NCBI GenBank assembly: GCA_005776545.1 | Contig: SXOY01000012.1 | Coordinates: 1 to 5,957, forward strand | Length of the DNA: 5,957 nucleotides | Reading direction: 5' to 3' | DNA from: Planctomycetia bacterium | Lineage (GTDB): Bacteria > Planctomycetota > Phycisphaerae > Phycisphaerales > UBA1924 | Shown: positions 1 to 5,760 of the stretch, piece by piece | Layout of the letters: each line of letters starts with the position of its first letter | Position numbering within the stretch: the stretch's first letter is position 1 | Notes under the pieces: model-generated | Seen by the model: only the letters and a program-made list of their open reading frames with translations | Database searches by the model: none | Told to the model about the DNA's origin: nothing | Made by a program: the position numbers and the translations under genes

Positions 1-576
1 CGATCCTGGGACTCGCTCAAAAACACACGATGTCACCGCAAAATTCGCAAGTCCTGTGCCGTAGATTCCAAAGCCCGAGGTACTGGTAGGAACCACGATC
101 GTGCAGCGAATGAAACTAAACGCTGTGTTCGAGGAGCTTAAACTTATGTAAACGTCATAATACAATGCACGTTGGATTTTCAGGGAATCAAATATCCAGT
201 TGTCTGAACCCGTAATGTAGAATCCATAGGATCGAGTGCCGCCACCGTCAAGGATAACCTCTCCGGCTGCGCTACCCGTAAAAGTGCCTGCAGTGTCGCC
301 GACAATCGTATTTGGATTTCCCGTAGCACCGGCTCTGGATGACGATGAGATGGTGACCTGCTCGCTGTATGTCCCTGGGCCCACATAAATCGTTGTCCCT
401 GGATTCGATACAGAGTTCACCGCGCGCTGAATCGTACGAAAAGCGGTCGCGGGCGTCAGCCCATTCGCCGTATCCGAACCCGTGGTTTTTACATACCGCA
501 CCTGCTGTGCAACGCTCTCACCAGTGCTCGCCGCGAGCACAATGATCGACATCAATATCTTCATCAATATCCGCAT
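1..576 (-). CDS. Secreted parallel beta-helix protein, DUF1565-like, N-terminal part (left end outside window)
   Basis: An open frame from ATG at 576 runs 192 codons without a stop to the window edge, so the C-terminus is missing. Residues 1-23 form a signal peptide: short basic start (R2, K6), hydrophobic core at 7-16, and a likely signal peptidase I site after S-V-A at 21-23. Residues 27-76 (YVKTTGSDTANG, then TPATAFRTIQRAV, then TIYVGPGTYSEQVTI) match the entry segment of DUF1565/right-handed beta-helix proteins, where a solvent-exposed G-D-G/N-G loop is followed by 'F.TIQ.AV' and 'V.PGTY.E.V'. Later stretches (VILDGGG, YGFYITGSDNWIFDSLKIQ, FSFIRCTIV, FAVTSCVFE) read as successive beta-helix rungs. 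The family includes cell-surface and carbohydrate-active proteins, but no catalytic motif is visible in this part, so the substrate is unknown. The start is supported by AAGGAG at 589-584, 7 nt upstream; in-frame ATGs at codons 5 and 9 are alternatives. It is probably transcribed apart from the Hsp70 gene, given the 315-nt gap. Confidence 0.85.
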   Translation of the reverse strand, partial: MRILMKILMSIIVLAASTGESVAQQVRYVKTTGSDTANGLTPATAFRTIQRAVNSVSNPGTTIYVGPGTYSEQVTISSSSRAGATGNPNTIVGDTAGTFTGSAAGEVILDGGGTRSYGFYITGSDNWIFDSLKIQRALYYDVYISLSSSNTAFSFIRCTIVVPTSTSGFGIYGTGLANFAVTSCVFERVPGS

Positions 577-602
577 GAAAACGCTCCTTACTCAGCGCTT
601 TC
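577..602 (-). promoter_or_regulatory. Strong RBS enclosed in a start-adjacent stem-loop
   Basis: On the minus strand GAAAGCGCT (602-594) can pair with AGCGTTTTC (585-577), giving a 9-bp stem with one G-U pair and an 8-nt loop. The loop carries the first four bases of the AAGGAG Shine-Dalgarno (589-584), and its last two bases lie in the stem. The stem ends directly at the ATG of the beta-helix gene. The SD itself is convincing; that the hairpin modulates translation is inference. A GATAAT (608-603) just upstream resembles a -10 box, but no good -35 sits at 16-18 nt, so no promoter is claimed. Confidence 0.5.
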
Positions 603-764
603 ATTATCGACCCGCCTGTCTCCCAAATTTCACCATTCCCCCGCCCCGCTCACAAACCCACTCATTGCCTGCTGCATCCGCTCATTCAAGCCTGCCTTAT
701 CGGAACCCGGTGAGGTTATCACGCCTGAGCAACACGACTTGAACACAGTGCCCGGGCGTTCTTC

Positions 765-781
765 CCATCGTGTCCATCGTG
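765..781. repeat. Short tandem repeat, two CCATCGTG units with 9-bp period
   Basis: CCATCGTG occurs at 765-772 and again at 774-781, separated by one T. Its complement reads CACGATGG-A-CACGATGG. From memory, near-identical CCTTCGTGT tandem units are scattered through intergenic DNA of many environmental bacteria, often together with CACAGAG-type repeats like the one at 5561-5725. Two units alone could be chance. Confidence 0.4.
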
Positions 782-820
782 ATTATATGATGTTATGTTT
801 CTTTTGGCCTTTCTCCGCGA

Positions 821-854
821 CTCGGCGTACCGAGGCAGTGTTTCGCTGAAACAC
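821..854 (-). terminator. Two adjacent hairpins downstream of the Hsp70 gene, possible weak terminator
   Basis: A perfect 7-bp stem (GTGTTTC at 838-844 with GAAACAC at 848-854, 3-nt loop) is followed in the direction of transcription by a 5-bp stem (CTCGG at 821-825 with CCGAG at 830-834, 4-nt loop). They begin 37 nt after the Hsp70 stop codon. No T-run follows on the minus strand, so this is not a canonical intrinsic terminator; it may instead protect the mRNA 3' end. Confidence 0.35.
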
Positions 855-891
855 CCTGGACCACTTGAGCGGAACACTCAACGACTCAGCC

Positions 892-2811
892 TCACTTCGT
901 TTTCCCCGATTCGGCCCGCAAGCTCGCCAGAATTCCAATCTCCTGCAATCGAACGCTCGCTTGGTCAAGTTCCTGCTTTGTCGCGGCAAATTCATCCGCA
1001 TTCACACTCTGATAGTCGGCCTCCGCTCTCCGAATCATCTCGCCCAAATTCGCAATCGACCGCTCCAGCTCACCCGCATACCCATCCTCCAGTTCAGGCC
1101 GCAACTTCTTTAACCGCTCCGAAATCCACTTCACATCCAGCTTGCTGTTCACAACTAAATCCACAATTCGATGTCGCGTCATGTCCTCGCGCGCAAACGA
1201 AATCGACTCTGACTCCATCCGATCCACTTCCTCCCGCGTCAATCCGTGATTGGGCACTACCTGCAATTGCGCTCGCTTGCCGCTCCGTCTCTCATGTGCA
1301 CTCACATTCAGCACGCCGTTCGCATCCACCAAAAACTCCACCTCAAGCTGCGGCACCCCCGCCGGCATCGGCGGAATCCCCCGCACATGAAATTCCCCCA
1401 AAACGCGGCAATCCGCCGCCATTTCCCGCTCCCCCTGATACACCCGCAACCGAATCGATGTCTGCCCGTCCACGCTCGTCGAAAACATCTCCTTCGCCCG
1501 CGTCGGCACAGTCGAGTTCCGCACAATCAATTTCGCAACCGCGCCGCCCACAGTCTCAATTCCCAGGCTCAGCGGCACAACATCCAGCAGCAACGCAGAC
1601 TTGTTCAGTCCAGACAAGATCGCACCCTGCACGCTCGCGCCCAGCGCCACAACCTCATCAGGATTGATCGCGGTGTACGGCGCAAGTCCGAAAAACTCCC
1701 CCACAACCCGCTGCACACGCGGCACACGCGTCGCACCACCCACCATCACCACCGCCTGCACACCCTCCGCACCCAGCTTCGCTTTCACATCCGCCATCGC
1801 CCGCGCACAGCTCGCCAGTGTCCGCTGTAACAGCGGCTCGATCAATGACTCAAATTGAGTTCGTTCTACCACTCGCTCAATCCGCAGCCCGACATCCACA
1901 AGTTCAACTTTCAGAGTCGTCCGCTCACCCTCACTCAACTCTCGCTTCACGCGCTCGCATTCCATCACCAGCCTCCGCATGTCGCCCGCGCTCAGCTTCG
2001 AAGCAATGCCCTCAGCCTGCATCACCCACGCCACCAGCGCGGAATCCATGTCATCGCCGCCCAGGTGCGTATCTCCCGCCGTGGCCAGCACCTGGAAAAA
2101 CGCCCGCCCGCCCTCTTCGGTCGCCGGTGTCAATTTCAAAATCGAAACATCAAACGTGCCGCCACCCAGGTCATATACCGCGACCGTCTCCGTAGTCTGA
2201 TTCCTCGCCGCCTGCCGCTCAAGCCCGAGCCCATACGCCAGCGCCGCCGCCGTCGGCTCATTCACAATGCGCACAACGTCCAGCCCCGCAAGCCTTCCAG
2301 CATCTCGCGTCGCCTGTCGCTGCGCATCGTCAAAATACGCTGGCACAGTCACCACCGCCCGTTTCACCTCAACCCCTAACGCCTCCGTTGCTCGCGCTTT
2401 CAGCGCCCGCAGTATTTCCGCAGACACTTCCTGAGGCGACACAATCAGCTCTTTTCCCCCAAGTGCCGCCGCCGGAATCCGCACGCGCGCAGTATCCTGT
2501 TCGCCCGCCACGACATCAAACGAGAGATATGCAAGGTCTGCCGCAGCATCGCCAATCGAACGTCCCATCAACCGCTTGACGCTGGAAATCGTGCTCTGCG
2601 GAAACTGCGGCGAAGCATCTCTCGCCGCCAACCCAACAGTCTTCACAACTGAATCACCAACTCGTTCAAACCGCACCACACTGGGCAATAACCTCGACCC
2701 ATCCCGCCCCGTCAAAACCCGCGGCCCCGATTCATCGCACACAGCCACCAGACTGTTGGTGGTCCCAAGGTCAATCCCGACTATCGGATCATTTCTCACA
2801 CTCGACGACAT
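892..2811 (-). CDS. Hsp70 family chaperone, HscA-like substrate-binding domain
   Basis: This is a complete 639-residue Hsp70, close to the family length of about 600-640. The ATPase domain (about 8-400) shows the phosphate-1 loop IDLGTTNS at 13-20, SVKRLMGR at 77-84 with K79 at the place of DnaK's catalytic K70, VPAYF at 156-160, [12 protein letters not shown] at 183-194, phosphate-2 DLGGGTFD at 214-221 and the adenosine motif [11 protein letters not shown] at 354-364. The linker [14 protein letters not shown] at 407-420 joins the beta-sandwich domain. [13 protein letters not shown] (457-469) and [11 protein letters not shown] (475-485) resemble HscA more than DnaK. A helical lid fills about 520-639, and the C-terminus lacks the EEVD tail and Gly/Met-rich end of DnaK. 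It presumably acts in the cytoplasm as an ATP-dependent chaperone with a J-protein and exchange factor, neither encoded here. No iscU, hscB or fdx is nearby, so a Fe-S role is not supported by context. The preceding gene stops 35 nt upstream, suggesting co-transcription. Upstream in-frame GTG (2817) and TTG (2832) starts are possible; ATG directly before the conserved N-terminus is preferred. Confidence 0.93.
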   Translation of the reverse strand: MSSSVRNDPIVGIDLGTTNSLVAVCDESGPRVLTGRDGSRLLPSVVRFERVGDSVVKTVGLAARDASPQFPQSTISSVKRLMGRSIGDAAADLAYLSFDVVAGEQDTARVRIPAAALGGKELIVSPQEVSAEILRALKARATEALGVEVKRAVVTVPAYFDDAQRQATRDAGRLAGLDVVRIVNEPTAAALAYGLGLERQAARNQTTETVAVYDLGGGTFDVSILKLTPATEEGGRAFFQVLATAGDTHLGGDDMDSALVAWVMQAEGIASKLSAGDMRRLVMECERVKRELSEGERTTLKVELVDVGLRIERVVERTQFESLIEPLLQRTLASCARAMADVKAKLGAEGVQAVVMVGGATRVPRVQRVVGEFFGLAPYTAINPDEVVALGASVQGAILSGLNKSALLLDVVPLSLGIETVGGAVAKLIVRNSTVPTRAKEMFSTSVDGQTSIRLRVYQGEREMAADCRVLGEFHVRGIPPMPAGVPQLEVEFLVDANGVLNVSAHERRSGKRAQLQVVPNHGLTREEVDRMESESISFAREDMTRHRIVDLVVNSKLDVKWISERLKKLRPELEDGYAGELERSIANLGEMIRRAEADYQSVNADEFAATKQELDQASVRLQEIGILASLRAESGKTK

Positions 2812-2832
2812 TGCCACAAGCGTAGAGAGCAA

Positions 2833-2837
2833 CCTCC
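2833..2837 (-). promoter_or_regulatory. GGAGG upstream of the Hsp70 start, unusual spacing
   Basis: GGAGG on the minus strand (2837-2833) is the only good SD in the 35-nt gap before the Hsp70 gene. It is 21 nt from the preferred ATG (2811), 15 nt from an in-frame GTG (2817), and directly abuts a TTG (2832). None is ideal spacing, so the start rests mainly on where family homology begins. Translation may partly depend on coupling to the preceding gene. Confidence 0.4.
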
Positions 2838-2846
2838 ACTATCGCT

Positions 2847-4112
2847 TTACCGCTCATCCACAATCGCCGTCAGATCCGCAACAATCTGAATCGGAATAAT
2901 CGCCTCCGTCCGCACCGCTTCCGCCCCACTCTTATCTCGTAGCACGATCTTCAGGTTGTAGCTCCCAATCGTCAACGTTGGCGGCAATTCAATCTCCTGC
3001 ACCAGATAAAAATCCTTCCGCTTGTTGCGACCCGTCTCAATCACACTCCGCTCCGGCTCTTTCACCTGCAACATCCCGTCATATGCATCCAACAACTGCA
3101 TTTCCGTTGAGAGATCGACCGCCCACTGATCGCCCGGCATCTTGTCTGGGTCTGCTTCCTTCGCCGCCCTGTAGCCGAAATTCTCAATTTCAATGTACAC
3201 AATCGCTCGATTTGATCTCGCAGACTGAAACACAAAAGTCCCATGTCCTGGCCTGCTCGGCAGCGGTACATATCTTCCATAACCCGTCACCCGCGATGCC
3301 AGCAGCGCATTTGATCCCTTGAACACCGGAACTTCCGGCTGCGCATTACCCGCCGCCAAAACTGGCGAATTCCCCGCAACCGCCACCTTCGGCGCTTCCG
3401 CCACAGGCGCGGGCACCGCCGGACCTATTTCCGGAACTGGTACCGCAACCACCGGCTTGGAACTCTCTGCCGAACCAGCATTCTCCTGAATCCGCGGCGA
3501 CTCTACCGGCGTCGCCAATGGCTGCACAACTTCATGCCGAACTTCCGCTCGCGTTGGCTCGAGCACAATCGGTTGTTCCTGCACATCCGATAGATCCACC
3601 GCCGGTGTCGCAGTGCCTTTCAGCTCGTTCAATCCGTTCGATGGTGCGGCGTCGTTCTTGGCGATCCTGGTCGCCTTGGGATCACGATTGAAGAGCGCTT
3701 CATAATCCAACTTCGCCTGATTCGCCAGTTGTTGAAAATCCGAGTCCTTGCTTATTTCCACGGGCGTGTTCAGTTTCGGGTTTTTCGATTTGGCGCTCAG
3801 CAGGCTGCTCAGCCCGGTCGAAATCGGCTCCGAATCGGCCACTACTTCGCCGCTCCCTTGACTCCGTGTCGACGAACACGAAGTCATAAGCGCAGCAAAA
3901 GCCCCAAATCCGGCGGCCAAAACCGCAAGCTCGAGTATCGTAAACGGAAACACCCTCCGTCTCTTGGAAGCGACCTCGTTCACATTCTCTGCAGGAAGTG
4001 CTTTCAAATCCGCGGCGGGAACTTGCCGCGCATGCCGCGCGTGCCGTGTCAACCCCTGAATCTGAACGCGCGAACCGCTCGATTGTCCCGGTGAAGTAGT
4101 AGAAGAATTCAC
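2847..4112 (-). CDS. Single-pass membrane-anchored protein of unknown function with Pro/Ala-rich stalk and C-terminal beta domain
   Basis: Not assigned to a named family. The GTG start at 4112 gives 421 residues and is preceded by GGAGG at 4126-4122 with 9-nt spacing; an ATG at 4169 would add 19 residues but lacks a well-placed SD. Residues 1-49 are polar, with a His/Arg cluster (RHARHAR, 23-29). KRRR at 50-53 precedes a hydrophobic segment at about 54-78 ending in LMTSCSS (C79), so either a type II anchor with the C-terminus outside or, less likely, a lipoprotein with a poor lipobox (M-T-S-C). Residues about 80-270 are low-complexity, rich in Pro, Ala and Val (PVVAVPVPEIGPAVPAPV at 220-237), and probably an extended stalk. 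Residues about 277-416 look like a folded beta domain: GYGRYVPLPSRPG, IVYIEIENFGY (304-314), DFYLVQEIELP (367-377), GSYNLKIVLRD (383-393), resembling C-terminal domains of planctomycete hypothetical proteins. It lies between the VWA gene (145-nt gap) and the Hsp70 gene (35-nt gap), suggesting an envelope component of the same unit; this is inferred. Confidence 0.8.
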   Translation of the reverse strand: MNSSTTSPGQSSGSRVQIQGLTRHARHARQVPAADLKALPAENVNEVASKRRRVFPFTILELAVLAAGFGAFAALMTSCSSTRSQGSGEVVADSEPISTGLSSLLSAKSKNPKLNTPVEISKDSDFQQLANQAKLDYEALFNRDPKATRIAKNDAAPSNGLNELKGTATPAVDLSDVQEQPIVLEPTRAEVRHEVVQPLATPVESPRIQENAGSAESSKPVVAVPVPEIGPAVPAPVAEAPKVAVAGNSPVLAAGNAQPEVPVFKGSNALLASRVTGYGRYVPLPSRPGHGTFVFQSARSNRAIVYIEIENFGYRAAKEADPDKMPGDQWAVDLSTEMQLLDAYDGMLQVKEPERSVIETGRNKRKDFYLVQEIELPPTLTIGSYNLKIVLRDKSGAEAVRTEAIIPIQIVADLTAIVDER

Positions 4113-4121
4113 AACAACAGG

Positions 4122-4126
4122 CCTCC
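4122..4126 (-). promoter_or_regulatory. Shine-Dalgarno GGAGG deciding the GTG start at 4112
   Basis: GGAGG on the minus strand (4126-4122) lies 9 nt before GTG at 4112. The competing ATG at 4169 has only a GAGG about 18 nt upstream. This favours the shorter, GTG-initiated product. Confidence 0.55.
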
Positions 4127-4137
4127 ATGCCAACCAA

Positions 4138-4157
4138 CGCCGCTCTCCGAGCGGGCG
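4138..4157 (-). other. GC-rich hairpin ahead of the membrane-protein gene
   Basis: CGCCGCTC (4138-4145) can pair with GAGCG and GCG (4149-4157), giving an 8-bp stem with one bulged G and a 3-nt loop. It lies 11 nt upstream of the GGAGG on the minus strand. There is no T-run, so it is not an intrinsic terminator. If the ATG at 4169 is the true start, it falls inside coding sequence and may mean nothing. Confidence 0.3.
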
Positions 4158-4257
4158 AGAAACAACCATGTCTATTCGACCAAGTTGCCTCTAAAACCTC
4201 ACTTTCTCTCGATCTACGTACAGGCTACAAACAACCCAGCAGGGGCCAGCCATCTAA

Positions 4258-5496
4258 TCAGCGTGCCGCCGCCGCCTTCGACGCAACTTTCCCCGCCAAA
4301 AGCCTCAAATCACTCCCGCGCAAAACCCCCGCAAGCAGTTCCGGCAATCGTTCCGGCGTACATCCAAAACACGGCATTCCCATCTTGGCCAATTGCTCTG
4401 CGAGCCTCTCGTTGTGACACGGCACACCCTGATCCGAAATCGCCAGCAAACCAATCCCCTTCACGCCGCTCTCAAGCAGAAATTCCATCTTCTTCAAAAA
4501 CCGACTCGTATTGGGACTGGTGTCCTGCAAGTCGGCCAGCAGCACATACAGCGTCTTCGCAGGCGTGTGCATGAACCGTTCGCAATAACACGTCGCCTTC
4601 CAATAGTCTTCCGCGCCGCCAAGCTGTATGCCAAACAAGAGATCCACGGGATCTGAACAATGCTCCGTCAAGTCCACCACTTCCTCATGGTTAAACGCGA
4701 CCACGTGCGTCTCCACCGAGCCGATACTCGCCAGAATCGCCCCCATGATGCCGCCATAGATCAGGCTTGTCGCCATCGAGCCAGATTGATCCATCGCGAT
4801 AATGATGTTCCACTGATTCTGCCGCTGCTGCCTGCTGAAAAAACTCAAATTCTCCGGAATAATTGTCCCTAATTCCGGCTGATAGTTCCGTATGTTCCGC
4901 CTGATCGTCCGCGGCCAATCCAGATTCGGCAAACTGCGAAACGGACTGTGCCGGTTCCGCTGCAACGCGCCTCGAATCGCCTGCGTGAACTGCGACTCCA
5001 ATTGCTTGCGCACATCCTCCACCACTTTCCGCACCAGCTCTCGCGCTGCCGACTTGGCCTTCTCCGGCACCATGTTCTTCATGGCAAGCACGGTCGCCGC
5101 CAGGTCAAGCGATGGCTCAATGTTCGCCATGATCTCAGGCTCAAACAAAAGTTGCTTCAGCCCGCGCCGCTCAATCGCATCTTTTTGCAGCAGTACCACG
5201 ACATCCTTGGGAAAGAAATTGCGAATCTGGTCCAGCCACTTGGCCACCTTGGGCATCGATCGCCCCTTGGCCCCCGCTCCCAGCGGCCCGTGCTTTGGAT
5301 CGCCTCCCCAGTCGTCTTTGTCGATCTCGCTGCCTTCATCGCTTGCATAAATCGCTTCAAGTGCCTCATCCAATTCGCTCTCATCACCGCCCAGAATCGG
5401 CTTCCCACCCATGCCACCCATCGACCCAAGCGCTTCCTCGGCAGATTTCCCAAGAATCAGTCGCCATCGCTCAAGTTGTTTCTGGTCAATTGCCAT
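4258..5496 (-). CDS. VWA domain protein, YehP-like (MoxR/DUF5682-associated)
   Basis: The 412-residue product resembles E. coli YehP along its length, which is about 380 residues. The N-terminal QLERWRLILGKSAEEALG (7-24) matches the YehP opening; residues 25-80 are a Gly/Asp/Glu-rich linker. A helical region (about 82-180, with WLDQIRNFFPKDVVVLLQKD at 87-106) and a basic segment, RTIRRNIRNYQPE (196-208), precede the VWA domain at about 228-395. The MIDAS metal site shows DQSGS at 236-240 and the later Asp in LLADLQD (D322), but the position expected to hold the MIDAS Thr (GGGTN in YehP) reads GGAED at 293-297, so E296 replaces Thr. No signal peptide or membrane segment is visible, so it is probably cytoplasmic. 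In enterobacteria yehP sits with a MoxR AAA+ gene, a DUF5682 gene and a SWIM-domain gene; VWA partners of MoxR proteins are thought to guide substrates to the ATPase. The start is ATG at 5496 with a modest GAAG 8 nt upstream. The upstream neighbour may be the DUF5682 partner; the MoxR gene is not in the window. Confidence 0.88.
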   Translation of the reverse strand: MAIDQKQLERWRLILGKSAEEALGSMGGMGGKPILGGDESELDEALEAIYASDEGSEIDKDDWGGDPKHGPLGAGAKGRSMPKVAKWLDQIRNFFPKDVVVLLQKDAIERRGLKQLLFEPEIMANIEPSLDLAATVLAMKNMVPEKAKSAARELVRKVVEDVRKQLESQFTQAIRGALQRNRHSPFRSLPNLDWPRTIRRNIRNYQPELGTIIPENLSFFSRQQRQNQWNIIIAMDQSGSMATSLIYGGIMGAILASIGSVETHVVAFNHEEVVDLTEHCSDPVDLLFGIQLGGAEDYWKATCYCERFMHTPAKTLYVLLADLQDTSPNTSRFLKKMEFLLESGVKGIGLLAISDQGVPCHNERLAEQLAKMGMPCFGCTPERLPELLAGVLRGSDLRLLAGKVASKAAAAR

Positions 5497-5509
5497 TCGT
5501 ATTTCTTCA

Positions 5510-5521
5510 CGCGCTAGCGCG
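5510..5521. promoter_or_regulatory. 12-bp perfect palindrome just upstream of the VWA gene
   Basis: CGCGCTAGCGCG is fully self-complementary and lies 13 nt upstream of the VWA start codon, just beyond the weak SD. It could be an operator half-site pair or form a tiny hairpin in the 5' UTR, but palindromes of this size also arise by chance in GC-rich DNA. Confidence 0.25.
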
Positions 5522-5560
5522 ACTCCAATTCAGGTGATCGCAACCATCGAAGGTCGGTGT

Positions 5561-5725
5561 CATTGTCACAGAGGCACAGAGACACAGAGAAAGGCAGAGA
5601 AATACAGCCACAGATAGGCCCTGATGAAAGCGCACGCAATGGTTCTTATCTGTGTACTTCTGTGTCATCTGTTGCTTGCCTTTCTCTCTGTATTCCTCTG
5701 TGTCTCTGTGCCTCTGTGGTGAATG
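5561..5725. repeat. 165-bp palindromic intergenic element with CACAGAGR-unit arms
   Basis: Positions 5567-5589 and 5696-5718 are perfect 23-bp inverted repeats. Each arm contains three 8-bp units of the form CACAGAGG or CACAGAGA. The complementarity extends outward to CATT/AATG (5561-5564, 5722-5725) past a short mismatch. Inside, GAAAGGCA near the left arm is complementary to TGCCTTTC near the right arm, and CACAGATA (5609-5616) pairs with TATCTGTG (5647-5654), leaving a 30-nt non-repetitive core (5617-5646). A transcript of either strand could form a long interrupted hairpin. From memory, CACAGAGGCACAGAGA-type sequences are dispersed in intergenic DNA of several bacterial phyla, so this is probably one copy of a multicopy element. 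It fills the gap between the fragment at 5761-5957 (stop 35 nt away) and the VWA gene. No transposase or clear target-site duplication is seen. Confidence 0.85.
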
Positions 5726-5760
5726 CGACGATTACCTGTTATGGCTGAATTGAATCCGAT

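Larger units (their letters stand above)
577..891. other. Non-coding gap between the Hsp70 and beta-helix genes
   Basis: This 315-nt gap follows the Hsp70 stop and precedes the beta-helix start, both on the minus strand. It contains two small hairpins near the Hsp70 end (821-854), a CCATCGTG tandem pair (765-781), an A/T-rich patch around 781-800, and the RBS stem-loop at 577-602. Short open frames on either strand have no recognisable domain and no convincing RBS. No RNA gene was recognised. A promoter for the beta-helix gene is expected here but could not be assigned. Confidence 0.6.

Noticed and set aside
180..386. 68-codon minus-strand frame at the left end
   Set aside because: It is out of frame with the signal-peptide-bearing beta-helix gene that spans the same DNA and has the strong RBS.
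603..608. GATAAT on the minus strand as a -10 promoter box
   Set aside because: No sequence resembling TTGACA lies 16-18 nt upstream, and one hexamer is too weak to call a promoter.
795..1667. 290-codon plus-strand open frame
   Set aside because: It lies antisense to the Hsp70 gene, its product is Ser/Pro/Arg-rich low complexity with no domain, and it has no RBS. It mirrors the GC-biased codon use of the minus-strand gene.
1246..1830. 194-codon plus-strand open frame and others at 1855-2379, 4948-5517 and 4892-5350
   Set aside because: All are antisense to well-supported Hsp70 or VWA coding sequence and rich in His/Arg/Pro/Ser without recognisable motifs.
3700..4137. 145-codon minus-strand frame overlapping the membrane-protein gene
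   Set aside because: It shares the good GGAGG region but has a Cys/Arg/Glu-rich product with no family resemblance, while the overlapping frame encodes a TM segment, stalk and folded domain and continues to 2847.
4113..4257. Intrinsic terminator after the VWA gene
   Set aside because: The only clear hairpin (4138-4157) is followed on the minus strand by GTTGGTTGG, not a T-run, and it sits next to the downstream start rather than the VWA stop.
5561..5725. CRISPR array or phage attachment site
   Set aside because: The 8-bp units have no spacers and the long repeats are inverted, not direct; no cas gene, integrase or tRNA is near.
5557..5748. 63-codon plus-strand frame across the palindromic element
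   Set aside because: It is a translation of the CACAGAG/CTCTGTG repeats (HRDTE, LCLCASV); spurious small proteins of this kind arise wherever such repeats occur.
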